Positions 44,481 through 57,100 of a stretch of 64,000 nt of DNA are shown here, in pieces. The stretch lies in NCBI GenBank assembly GCA_002633005.1, contig NMRA01000281.1, positions 496,527 to 560,526 on the forward strand. Reading direction: 5' to 3'. The position numbers were made by a program, and so were the translations under genes. Position 1 is the first letter of the stretch. Every line of letters starts with the position of its first letter. The stretch is from Phoronis australis. Taxonomy: Eukaryota; Phoronida; Phoronidae. Under the pieces are notes generated by a model that was not told the origin of the DNA, ran no database searches, and saw only the letters and a program-made list of their open reading frames with translations.

Positions 44481-45524
44481 ACACTGGCGCGTCTTCATGC
44501 AACTGGGGTGACCAAGCAATTCTGGATTCGCTTACGTTTTTAACCACAGTGAAAATTCTGACTTGTGAAATCTGTTCGTGGATGAAATGAAACTGATAAT
44601 CCTTAGCATTTTCTGATAATCTGCGTGGAAGATAACATTGTCGATTCTTCTGATCTTTACCAGTTTAACGCCGTCCACGGTCGTCACCAGTTTCGCGCAG
44701 CTCTCCCTCAGTCACTACTAATCCCCCGGCCTCCTGCTGCACACCAATGTTGATTTTGAGCCACTAATTCTACGGGAGTCTTCACCAGCAGAATATATGC
44801 CCAATTTTTGTATCTTAAATTTTTCCCTGAAATATACCTGGGATGCATGTCTGAGAATAAAAATGCATGCTTGAAATCTAAAAATAATGCTATTCTCACC
44901 AGAATATATTTAGGGTGAGCTGTGTTCGTGTATTCGGCATTGCCGAGCATAGGACCTTGTGTATTTTTACATAAGACGTTTGGTTTCCCGAACTTATTAT
45001 ACGGAAATCGGTGGTAATACTTCCCAAAATTATTTACCCTTGCTTTGTACTGCTAAACACGCAACGGCGTTTTTACATGAGCACTACCAAGACGACAATA
45101 AAAAATGAAAGACGTTTGAACTGCACAGATTTTTAATGAAAACTTTCGTTTCAACCCAAAAATTGCGTTGTCAGAACCACTGACTGTTGTATGAAGTCAA
45201 TGGTGACTCATTCCTTGCTAATTTGTTACGTATGTTCTTTCTGTATAAATTCTTCAATACCTCTCTGTAAACAATTTTTGCAAATGGTTATTATATCTAT
45301 TAATAACACTTGTGGTAGTGTTGTTTTTTGTATCTACCCACACTGATGTTAAATAAACGTTTTACTTACTTACGTACTTTCTGTATTCGTAAGTACAATA
45401 ACTAAGATCAGTTATCATCATGGTCGCCGTCCCGTCATCAGTTGCGTGCGTGGACGGCAAAATAAATCTAATATTTGCATTACAGGACGTTACTGACTAG
45501 AAAAGTTATTTTGTGAGACGATCC

Positions 45525-45566
45525 CAAGCTAGGATGCGAGCCTGCAACCCAAGCAGTGACAGCCTA
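45525..45566 (-). repeat. Decayed tRNA-like sequence
   Basis: The minus strand reads CTGCTTGGGTTGCAGGCTCG then CATCCTAGC, loosely resembling a tRNA T-arm/B-box region. It sits at the left edge of the first duplicate block. Weak. Confidence 0.25.
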
Positions 45567-47318
45567 CATGTGGAGAATTTCTCGCTTACACTGGTCAACG
45601 CTCTGATTCCCTAAGCCCCAGACAACTTTTATGATGGCTATTCAGAACGCCCCTTGTATTGATGTAGATCTGAGCTAATGAAGTGGAAGGTAATAGCTAG
45701 CACTACTTTCTTAACAATGGTGGTTGTTAGTACACCCAAATTGGTTTTCTATGGAATTTGCACAGAGTTAAAGCCTGTTATGTGAAGAGTAGTTTTAACT
45801 TGGTACATTTTAAATATTACAAAAATATTAAAAAGATAACTTGCGTTGATCTTGACAAAGGACCACTTCTCAACCGAACGTTGTCTTCTTAAATAAGTTT
45901 CGTGTCTGTTTTCATTACGTTATCTTTAATACTCCGGTCTACTTGCTTTTTTTCTTACCGGTTAGAGTTCCTTTCATTTTATTTCGTTTTTTTATGCGAA
46001 GTATCAAAACAACTTAGAAGTCAGTTAATTGTGAACCCATCCCTGAATTTTCCAGATTACAGCTACACCAAACATGTCACAGCAAACAAAACTACACGTG
46101 CCATTAGTTCATGTTCAATCTTTATTGGAACTCAAATCATAAAATATATACAAAAGTGCAAATAAGGTGATAGCCAAACTGAAGATTTGGAACCTCTGGA
46201 CAGTTTTGGTTGCAGTAACTCCATAACTGTTCTAGCTTTTCCTCAGTCATAAAAATGAAATCACAGCTCATGCCCACAGACCAACCTCATCCACTGCCTG
46301 CACTCTCTCTTTGACTACAAAGCTATCCATCTTCTTGTCTTCACACGTATTCCATTACAACTACAAGCTAACAATCAAAATTGGCGCATTTCCGCGAATA
46401 TCAGTTGTCCGGTTAGTGTACTACTCCCCGAGTAAAGTAGTTCGGCATGCCCTGGACCATGAGCGATGTTTTAAAAGTTGTTGACATCTAATTTAGTCAC
46501 TGTGTGTTGTTTATGGATGTTTCAATGTAGCTTAGTTGTATATTAAAAGAATAATCCATGTGATATTGTTAACTCTGATCAGCGTTTGTAAATCCACCGA
46601 GTATATCAATACGCGCAGTCGTTTATATTCAATCGTGCCCAGTGTTCGTAGTTTTTAGCTTAATAGTTCATCGATTGTTTTTTTCCGAGTACCGCTGTGG
46701 TATTTGTTTTTAACGAAAACTGTTAGTTAATGCATTTTGAAAATTCGCCATTATGTACAGGCTGAGCATGTGGAGAATTTCTCGCTTACACTGGTCACTG
46801 CTCTGATTCCCTAAGCCCCAGGCAAGTTTTACGATTCTTATTCATCACGCCTTTTGTATTGATGAAGATCTGAGCTAATGAAGTGGAATGTAATAGCTAG
46901 CACTACTTTCTTAACAATGGTGGTCGTTATTACACCCAAATTGTTTTTCTCTTGCATTTGCACAGAGTTAAAGCTTGCAATGTGGAGAGCAGTTTTAACT
47001 TGATACAATAAATTTTAAATATTACAAAAAAGACTAAAAAGTTAATTTGCGTTGATCTTGACAAATGGCCACTTCCCAAAATAACGTTAGTTTTAAATAT
47101 GTTTCATACCTGTTTTCATTACTTCATTTTAATACTCCTGTCTACTTGTTTTTTCTTACCGGTTAGGATTGCTATCTTTTTATTTTGTGTTTTAACAAAG
47201 TATCAAAACAACTTAGAAGTCAGTTAATTGTGAACCCATCCCTGAATTTTCCAGATTACAGCTACACCAAACATGTCACAGCAAACAAAACTACACGTGC
47301 CGTTTGTTCAAGTTAAAT
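45567..47318. repeat. ~550-bp direct duplication, copies 1,200 bp apart
   Basis: 45567-46120 and 46767-47318 share GTGGAGAATTTCTCGCTTAC through CACAGCAAACAAAACTACAC with substitutions and small indels throughout. The region between the copies is unique. No N lies at the junction, so this looks like a genuine old duplication or two insertions of the same element. Confidence 0.9.
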
Positions 47319-48011
47319 CATATTTGCTGTATCATGTCTACCGTCACGAGTGCGGCGTACCTGACATCACATAGATACAGCATAAATATATGTGATGTTT
47401 TTTCATTTTTACACAGATCGTCATTTGACGTCATAAATTATCTTACTTCACAAACGAAAGCTTAAGCGCAGATTTAGCAAACGAAATTCCGTACTGAAAA
47501 CTGAAAATAGATCTTACTCTGGAACTTTTACGATTCCCGGTGGATATTTCCAAACTCCAGACGTTCAAGGAACATTGATTACGGTAAGAGACTTTCTACT
47601 AGCGCAAATGTGGATTTAAAAAACAACAAATCAAAGTGGAATAGAACTCTTCAAAAATGGAAGGCGTTTCTTCCTATGTGATGAGGTCATAAGAAAAGGA
47701 TATAGAAGAGTAGAGCTCGGGTAGCTGTATGTGCTCAAAATGTGCACAAACAGACAGGGATGGTCTCATCGTAACTACTCTTATTATTATACGTCAGACC
47801 CAGTCTTAGTAAGTCAATTGTCCAATTTTCTTTTAATCTACTTTGGTGTTTCTAATAACACTGGTTCAAATCGTGACTAAAACTACCCAGTTTGTAGCCT
47901 TTATGAGGACGGTAGAGGCTCGTGTCACTGCAATAAATCATTCTATCTCCCCACGAAGAAAGCAGATTTAAGATCTTGTTTCCCTTATAGATTAGCTAAC
48001 AACGGTTCGTC

Positions 48012-48166
48012 ATGCCTCGGTCAACAATATCAGACGCCAGCAGTGCTGACCTCGAGGAGTACCTTCAAGACCAGGAGTTAGCCAAGCTACAACGCCAGAT
48101 GCACGTCTTGGACGATCAGACTCAGTGCTTTCAGTCGCAGGCCAAGCAAACCATGACGAAACAGCA
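48012..48166 (+). CDS. ODAD1: ODAD1 exon 1 (start codon)
   Basis: ATG at 48012 is the first Met; the frame gives MPRSTISDASSADLEEYLQD then ELAKLQRQMHVLDDQTQ, matching the ELxKLQRQ(Y/F)R-type first coiled coil. A possible acceptor (cttatag at 47984-47990) lies just upstream, so the 5' UTR is probably spliced. Donor gtaagg. Confidence 0.88.
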
Positions 48167-51100
48167 GTAAGGCCAGCGACTTTCTGGTCCATTCAGCTGT
48201 CTATTTCACGTTGCAGCTACGCAACAGCTCGTCACTCTTACAACTGTTTTTATTTATTGATGGGAAATAAGGTTATAGCAACTTTAAGAAAAATGGTTCG
48301 ATAAATATCCACCATTTTAGAGGCCACTGCTATTAAAAAGAACCCAATTGTAGGCATTTTGAATTAAAGTCCAACTCTTTGGACTGTAATCTCTCTAGCC
48401 TTAACAATTTATAGAGCATGAAATTTGTGTTGCAAAAGTCAAATACTTTGCGGTGTAATTCCTAACCCATAGCAACCCTTTCGCAGAAAATTAAGTCGGA
48501 GAAGTTATACTGAAAAACTATCCATCTCAGCGACATATCCTGTTCACACACTGGAGGATCTAGGATGTCGCGATGGGAGGAAACAACGTGTCTATCTAAG
48601 GGAGCAACCATCAGCTAGCGAAAGCAAAAATGTCAATGTGCCTAAAAAACGGTATGCCGACGGCGTTTTAGGTAGCGTTCTCAGAGGAGACCCCTGTCCT
48701 CATAAACCCCCAATGATGTAGGACTGTATGGTACCTACGCATCAAATTGATTTAGCCCACTTACAATTATAAAACTGATTTCAACTTATTCCAAACTCAG
48801 ATGAAAGTGAGTTCTAGGGCTGTAAAAACGTTCGTTACTGCTGACTTGTCTACCATGCTCGGCACAGAAAATGACACGTCGAGACAAGCCAACCTGTTGA
48901 GCCTGGTAAGAAACAACTAACTATCAATTCTCTCCAGGCTTAGAAATCAACTCTTAATTTGACTACGTAATTAGGAAAACGTTGAGATCACTTTTGTAAC
49001 AGTTGTCTAAATCAAAAGTAATTTTTGCAACACATAGAAGGGACGTTTTTAGCAGCTTTAGTGCCCCGAGACAGATGGCGCAGTAGTCTACGATGACAGC
49101 GATAATGAAAATTTCAATGATAATAGTTCACCCCTTTCATTCCCTCTGAAGACAAGAGCTGCAGATGCTGTCTACTGAAGGTCAGGAGATCGTCACATCA
49201 CTGAACCGTGCCCTAAGTGAGAAGTACATGACGGAGGACCAGAAGATGACGGCACAGCTGATCTCCATATTGGATGCCGAGGACTTGATTGAGGAAGCTA
49301 TGAAGGAGGAGGAGAAACGAATGGCCGAACTCAACATGCAGGTAAAGCGTCATCTGTCACTCCGGTACCTGTTTTCGCACCTTCAAATTTCATCCAAGGA
49401 AGTGATCGTGAGCAAAGTTCAATCTAAATCCAGTTTGAAATTTACATGACTTGCCTTACGCCCACTGAATACCGCACATGCACAGACAACGCGCAAGCGT
49501 TAGGAAAATGTCCGAGGTTTTCTGGGTGCCGAATTTTTTGCAGTATACTCAGACAAGAGCGTTCCGAAATGCTAATGATACACAAAAGAAGACCACGTGA
49601 GCAACATAAAACCTATCGCATTGCAACTCACTGTTGGCCACAGCATTGTTGGAAGTTATTAACGAATATTAGAGTAAACCCAACCCAACCCAGCTGTGTA
49701 GTTTGATGACTCCCGCGTTGAAAGGCACTAGTTTGTACTCGCGGCGAAAATTCTTCGCTCATGGATGGAAACATTGAATCAAAACCCAAAATTCAACACT
49801 CCAACCTCACCGACCAATCACTCCAGTGGCCGCCATTTTGCTAGGATAATATAATAATTTACTTCCTGGCTTTTCTTGCAAGAAACTTGGTCTACGGAAA
49901 ACGCTCATCCGAACTATATCCTGTAGATTTCCTTGATGGAGGCAAAAGTCAATGAACAGAAAGCTGAAATTGGTGGACTAAAAGTTGTGGAGCAAAAAGA
50001 GGTGCAGACGCGCAGGAAAATAAGGACACTTTCCAATAGACTAGATAAGGTAATGGGGGGTTACTTTTCGTTAATGAAATATTTCGATGTGTACTTGCAC
50101 AGCCACAGTAGTAATTTCGTAACAGTAGCTTTTTTCATTCATGTGCTATTGACTAGGACATTACTTTTTAATAAGTATATTTGCAGAAACTGAAATTAAC
50201 AAAGGAATAGAGTAGAAAAAAACAAACAAAAACAGATTCACTCTCACATTCACACATTCCAGCTCTGCTTGAATTCATACTGCATGTATGAGGTTTTCAA
50301 AAATCCCAGCCAGTCAGGGGGTCTTTTTCTAGATTTCATACTCTTCCATGTCTTGGCAGTGTCAAATAAAATTGGGTGAAATCACTGAAGTACATGAATA
50401 CATGAAGACTTCGAACAAGAATATATAAATTACTGAGCTAACGTTGATGTGTGATTAATTTCATAGCCATGATCTCCAAAGTATGCAAATAACAGGACAC
50501 GCTTTTCACTCAATAACAGGTTATCTCCAACGACGTTAGAAATCCAAGTTTGTAATTTATTTCAAAAATAAAGTACATGCTCACATTCCAAAAACAAGTG
50601 ATTAAAAGTTTCTACGAGTCCACAAAATGAGCATTTGTCGTTTTGGACTATTTTGATTTTCTTTAAAATGAGGTTGGAGCAACAGTTTAAAGGGCATAAT
50701 ATAAATCTGTTTAACTTGCTGGTTATCAAATAATTCTAATAAACTGTGTTCTACATCAGGAACTGATATCTCTCTGGAAAGTAAGTTACCTTTTGTCCAT
50801 CGCGTATCAATCTGATTCGGTGCAAAGTCGTGCATGGTGCTGGCTCTATCATTAATCGGAATATCTGAAATTTTCATTGTCTTGGCCAGCATTGTAATAG
50901 CTGATGTAGAACACAGTTTTTCCATTTATCAAAATATTTTTGTTATTCCGTACAACTTGATTTTTCAAACCAATATTCTAAAGTAGTCTGTTATTTGCCG
51001 CCAGGACCATAACACATGAGGGTACAATAGGTTGAAATTTTCACTAAGCAAATTTTTATAAGCATAATTTGATTTTACGATTAAACAACCTCCATTCTTT

Positions 51101-54100
51101 CTTTAAACATATTTAGGGAATGTATCCCATTCTTTATTTTTTCCTTCTAAAGTAACGTTTATTCCTTTTAATTAACAAGGACTAATACAAAATGTTGACA
51201 TCTGGAACAGCTAAGCCCCCTCTTTCCCTACTATTTACAGCAATATCTCTTCTAACTCCTGGGGATTTATTTTGCCATATGAATCCCTTGATAATATTAC
51301 TAATCTCCCATCGTTTCTTAGGAGACATACCTAATGTATTCGTAACATAAATTATTTTGGACATAGCAAAGGTTTTGATCACCAATTCTTCCAAGTAAGG
51401 AAATATTTCGGCTTTTCCATATATCTATTGTTTTTTGAAAATTTTGTAATCATAATTACGGGCATTGTATTTCTCCTTATTGCGCCCAAAATACATGCCA
51501 AACATTTGATTGGCTATCCAGATCACAAAATTTCGTTGCATTCTTTATCCTTCCCAAGATGAAGGCCTTCTCATTTATTTGGATTTAACCTCAATCCAGA
51601 TACTTCCCCAAAACGTTGAAGAAAACCTAGTAAATTGAAACCTGAAGTCTTGTCTTGAAGAAATTTTGTGTCGTCAGCATACTGCAATACCTTAAATTCA
51701 CATCCTTCAATATTAATGCCTCTAATGTACATGCAGTTTGCCATTACTTGGACACATAAACAAAATAACTGAGTAACAAGTCTCCATGTCTTGCAACTCT
51801 TTTACGTTTAACACAATCAGTGGACAAGCCACTGTCAACCACACAGGAAGTGGGGTTGTTATAGAGAATATTAAGCCATTTTTTAAAATTGGGGCCAAAA
51901 TTAAAGGCATGCACAACCTTATGTGTAAATTCCCATTCGATTGTGTCATACGCTTTTTTGAAGTCCAAAAGTAGGATGTGGCCTTGAACTTCATTTAAGT
52001 TTGTAGATGCAATAACATCTTCTATTATTCTTATATTATAACCAATAAATCTCCCTTTAACAGCACTTAATATGTATCAACTGCTGCATACAAGTATTTA
52101 AACGTGACGTCAGAACTTTGGTCAACAGCTTGTAGTCAATGTTTAACAATGTTATCGGTCTCCAGAAATCTAATGACTGTAATTCTGAGTTGTCTTTAGA
52201 CTTAGGTATAATTCCTCTATTTTGTGAGGGAGACAAACTTCCTACTTCAAGGTGGTATTCAAAACACTCACAAAGAGGGCCCTTGATTTCTTCCCAAAAA
52301 CATTTATAAAATTCATACCTCAAACCATCCGTTCCAGGCAATTTGTTGTTCTTAGTATTTTTTAAAAGCTCCGTAAGATTTAGCTTGTATAAAATTCCTA
52401 TTCAGAAATTCAACATCATCGACTGATAGAGTGTCAGGCAATTCAAACATATTGAGAAAATTTAAATTTGTTCCTAAATTGCTATCATCACTGCTATATA
52501 ACTTGGAGAAATAATTGTATATTTCCTTCCTTATTAAACCGTGATCTCTTATTAATTGTCCATTACAATCTTTAAGCTCTGTAATATATTTTTCTTGTAG
52601 TTTCTTTTTTCCAAGTTACCAAAATATTTGGAGTTACCTTCTCCATTTTCTATCCGTTGAGCTCTACTTCTGATCGTCTCTCCTTTTAAGTTTTGGGTCC
52701 GCAATACTTGTAATTAGGACTATGATATATTTGACTTACCACCATTCGACACCCAATGCTCGCAGTTTGTTGCGAAAACTGATTGACAACAAACATTACA
52801 AAAGTATAGAAAGCACAGACCGAATGTTGTCTTTCAGTGTGTAGACCTGATTTCGCCTGCTCGCCGGTTTAACCGGTAAGGAGATCTGATAAGCTCTCGG
52901 TGGTGACTTCCGGCACACAGACCAACCTGGCCCCGGGGTCTAATCTTTCCACTCGAATTTATTTTGGCACCTTCTATAATATTTTTGTGCGAACTCAAGA
53001 TAAGTGTCTATTATCCTATGTTAGAGTAAATATTGTTCCCAGCATGAAGGCTAAAACTTCGAGTCTGAATTCAGGTTTCTAGTTCGAATTTAGAGGTCAT
53101 CAAGTGTGAACTTGGACAAGAAACTCACATGAATAAACTGTAATGTACTTGAGCATAGATTAAATACACTTACGAGTAGAATATCAGAATTTTGTTTTCG
53201 ATTTCTAGTAAAAAGAGTAGACCCTTACTAAGATGTCTTAGCCGCTGGCAGAACCGGAGAAGTACATCAAGTGTAGTTGCAATGTACTCACAAAATATTA
53301 GAAATTTATGAAAAGAGACTAATATAATGGTCATCTATCTACCGAAAATTCAAATCAGGGCTAAAAATAATTAACATTAAAAATAAAAAAGATTCATTAT
53401 ACGAAATTTTGTCCATGCGACAGGCTATGGTCAGGTTCAATCAGCAGCTGGCCAAGAATGCAGGCCTAAGGGAACAGATAGATAATCTAAGACACGAGAG
53501 AAGAATGTTTGACAAGTTGTACACGAAGGTACTGAAGCAACTGGAAAGTGTGAGAAAGGAGATAACCTCCCTTGTGGAGAGCGCGACACAGGCTTACGAA
53601 CAAAGGTACATCAGAGTGGATATATATGTTAATTTGTTAACGATGTGGTTTTTAAACGCTCAGACATATCACGTTGTGAAACTTTCAAGAGAAAATTGTC
53701 ATTTAAGTTCCTTTCTACAATGGCAAACACTTCCAAACTTTTGTCTGCAAACTTGACAAATTGGACTTATGATACAACAGTTAGGTTGGTTTATGTCTAT
53801 TTGGTAACAAGACACCAGATGGCAATGTACTGCAATGGTCGCCTACCCTCCAAACTTAGGAACAACATTGAAAACTCTTTGCAAAGTCCGCTTGGTAGTA
53901 ACGCTTTGGGAAAGTTAATTGCCCGATCATCGCACTGATATGAGTCGCGAATTACGAGAACTCTTTCAGATACTGAAAATATTTCAGTTGAAGCAGTATG
54001 TTCCGGCGAGGGCAGGTTTGGCTTACGCATGATTAAATATTTGAAAACCTGTTGCTGCGTTACGCCAACTTTAATTCCTTCAGAGCCCGATAAAGGTTGA

Positions 54101-57100
54101 TAGCTTCAACTTGTACAAAGTGAGTATCTCATTTACTATCCCATGTAAGCTGATAGTCTGTTTAACTCGTCTTGCATTTAGAGACGAGGCTCACAACAAA
54201 ATGACGAGCCTTAAGGAGCGTGGTGAGAAGGAGAAAGCTATGTTTGAGAGTGAGATGAAAGCGCTGCACGTTGTGATCAGCCACGACAACAAACTGAAGG
54301 AGTTTATGAACACCAAAGCCAACGAACGACTGGAGTACCAGCAAATTGAAGCTGCCAAGAGGAAGAAAAGGGGTGACTTGAGACTGCATTTTTTGTATAT
54401 GTGCCTCACTTTCCGTCTTTTAACCTCCTCACTTTCTCACCTCCTTTTCTCTGGCTTGTCTTCACTTCCATCCAATCAGGTCTTTTCTTTGCCCTTCCTC
54501 CTCGCTTATTTGCGCTTACCGCCACGCTTCACTCTTCCCTTTATCCACCCTACGCTCTCCCCTTCACCTATATGCAATTTATTTTGCAACGCCACAGCAA
54601 AAAAGTGGTTTTCATAAAGCGCTACTTGCCAACCAACTTAGCTTTTACGAACCCCTAATTTACCTTAAAATGGCTATAAACCCGTCTTCCATCACAAAAA
54701 ATATTTTCAAACTGTTCCTTTGTCAAATTGGAAGTGATATCAGGACTTCAAAAGAACTGAGGTTCGTTATTGCTTCAGATCAGGCTCTAAAATTTGGTTG
54801 TCACGGCTTGTCTTTTATTCGGCGGTCTCTGGGTATGAGCAACCGTTAGTTCTCTGCAAGCCCGAGAATAAATTTTCACCTGATTGTTGATGTTGAAAAC
54901 AATTTTGTAGCTGCAAGCGCTCGAAATTGATAGTTCGCTTCTTTGACCAAACGCGAGCTTATAGCCATTTTACGTCAGAGTTTGCACATGTTTCTGTTAG
55001 CTTGTCAAATGACCGGAGTCTGTACATTTGAACAGCAAAGCAATAGCGACTGTACTGCAATAAGTTCCAAATGGTAAAAGAAATGCGTAAGGAAACTATA
55101 GATAATTATACACCATCTATAGGCTGCATTGCTGATATTTCTACACAGCTGGTGCAGATCGACCGGAGGAGGACACGATGACGTTGATCTCATACGAGCA
55201 TCTGTACGAACGACTGAAGGAAGCTACAGGCACCGACGACCTCACCACGATGGTGGAAAACTTCATCGATCACGAGGATATGAACTTTGCCCTGTATAAT
55301 TACGTGAATGAGCTAAACAACGAGATCGAGTTGATGGAAGACCAGATCGCCACCATCAAGAAAGACATCAAGATGTTCATCGAGGAAGATACGCAGACCG
55401 AGACCGACAGGTCACAGATACTTGCCAAAATGGAGGTGACTTCTTGACTTTGTTGAATCCATTTGGCATTTTGACATCACCAAGGCACGGGAACAGCAAA
55501 ATGTGTCAGAGATTCTATTGGAAAATAGACCAGTCATGCCAGGTTACACTTAAAATGAAAGCCTTTTCTACTCAAAGAGTGCCGCAAGATTGGCTAATTT
55601 TCCTGTCGAATCTAGAAAGTTTGGATATGTCGTACCGTGATTTACCAGCCATTTTTGGATAGATTTCATGTTATTTAATGTCATTTAACACTCCCCACAA
55701 GGTTGTGATAATTCTTTGCAATCTTGATGTAGACTGCACTGGCTCCAGAATTTTCAGAGGGGGTATTCACAATCTATTCGTACAACGTTGTTTTACGCGT
55801 AGAACAAGCTATTGCTCGTGAGAAACGTAGAGGAGAGGGGAGGGGGAGCGCAGCCCTCGATCCACTGAGTAACTAACAATGCTTGAAACACTTGAATAAT
55901 CTTTCATAAAATCGTGAAAGATTTTCACAAGGAAGTGCAAGGAACAGACTAGTCCGTTTCCTGTATTCCCATGTTCCTGTTGATGGCTTGGGGGGCTGGT
56001 CTACTTTATCTCGTAGAAAGAATGTTTTGTGTATGGAGGCATGTAGCCTAACACCTGCTGGTTAAGTTGCTCTTAAGTTCGCTAGGGTAAATATTACAAT
56101 TTCTTTGTCTGGCATGGTCATTCGCCAATTCTCGGTAGAAGACTCAATTTTTTGTTTTGTGTACCTTCTGCCAAAAAAAACGTATGTATATACACAATGA
56201 CAGCACAAACAAACATCAGTAAACCATCCTGATCAACTGTTACCTGCTCATGTGTAGGAGCAGATCAGAGAGAAATCTGCCGTGATGTCAGAGAACACCA
56301 AGAAGCTAAAGGAGGTGACTGCCACCCTAGACAAGCTGAAAGGCGATATAGAGAACCTGTTCAAGACTGTTCGCTGTGACCCCGCCCCCATACGCGACAT
56401 GCTCGGCGGCTCGGACGAGATCAACAATAAGGTCATCATGCTCTACTTGGGAATGATTGAACATCGCGTCACCGAGCTGATGAACTTGAAGATGTTCCTC
56501 GACCGACCTATCAGAACTAATGCTTCGCCTGCACCGGCTAGGGCGGTGGTTTCCGCGGTAGGACACATTTACTTATAGCTCCGAACTTCATAGTTTTAAA
56601 TTAGAAATATTGTGGAATTTTCGTGCCCAGTGAGGGTGTTAAAGTATTGGTAGTGTAGTTTGGTCATGCCGCAAAATTAGGCAATAAACCCTTGGTTTGC
56701 GAGGTGCACGTTGAGTGATCTTGTCATGATGAAAAGTTGAAATTGCAGCTACGTCTCTTTTTATCTCAAGAGGAAAACATCGTATGTCATATCTCTTGAT
56801 CAAGAGCAACTCAACAGGAGAGATCACCTTTCACTCTGTACCTGGGGTGAAGCGTTTGGGAATAGCACTCACACCGTATTAGTCGAGATTCTCGTGCTTG
56901 GTGCATAACCAAGACATTGGGCTGGATCATTTGGTGAATTGGTGGTATATAAAGTCACGATCTAATTGTATATCTTTTCTATATGGTGACAGTTGTCATC
57001 TTTTGTTTGCTGCATAGGAAATGAATTGAACAACAGTAGTGAACAATTTTCTGTAACGGAGCTCACCAACCTTGTAGTCGTTAATAGGGCTTGTTTAAGC

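Larger units (their letters stand above)
38429..48011. other. PITPNM 3' region and intergenic space to ODAD1
   Basis: Must include the PITPNM 3' UTR; its end cannot be fixed (an AATAAA occurs near 40067). Also present: a 31-bp minisatellite, a ~72-bp degenerate array, a LINE 3' fragment, an 822-base gap, CpG-richer sequence after the gap, and a direct duplication. No protein gene recognised on either strand. Confidence 0.6.
50050..53423 (+). other. ODAD1 intron 5
   Basis: The longest ODAD1 intron: mostly a minus-strand LINE remnant (about 50450-52710) and MITE family 1 copy 4 near the 3' end. Confidence 0.8.

Noticed and set aside
54405-54600. Continuation of ODAD1 exon 7 into a Leu/Pro/Ser-rich stretch
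   Set aside because: The frame passes a donor (54373) needed for exon 8 phase and enters a simple pyrimidine tract.
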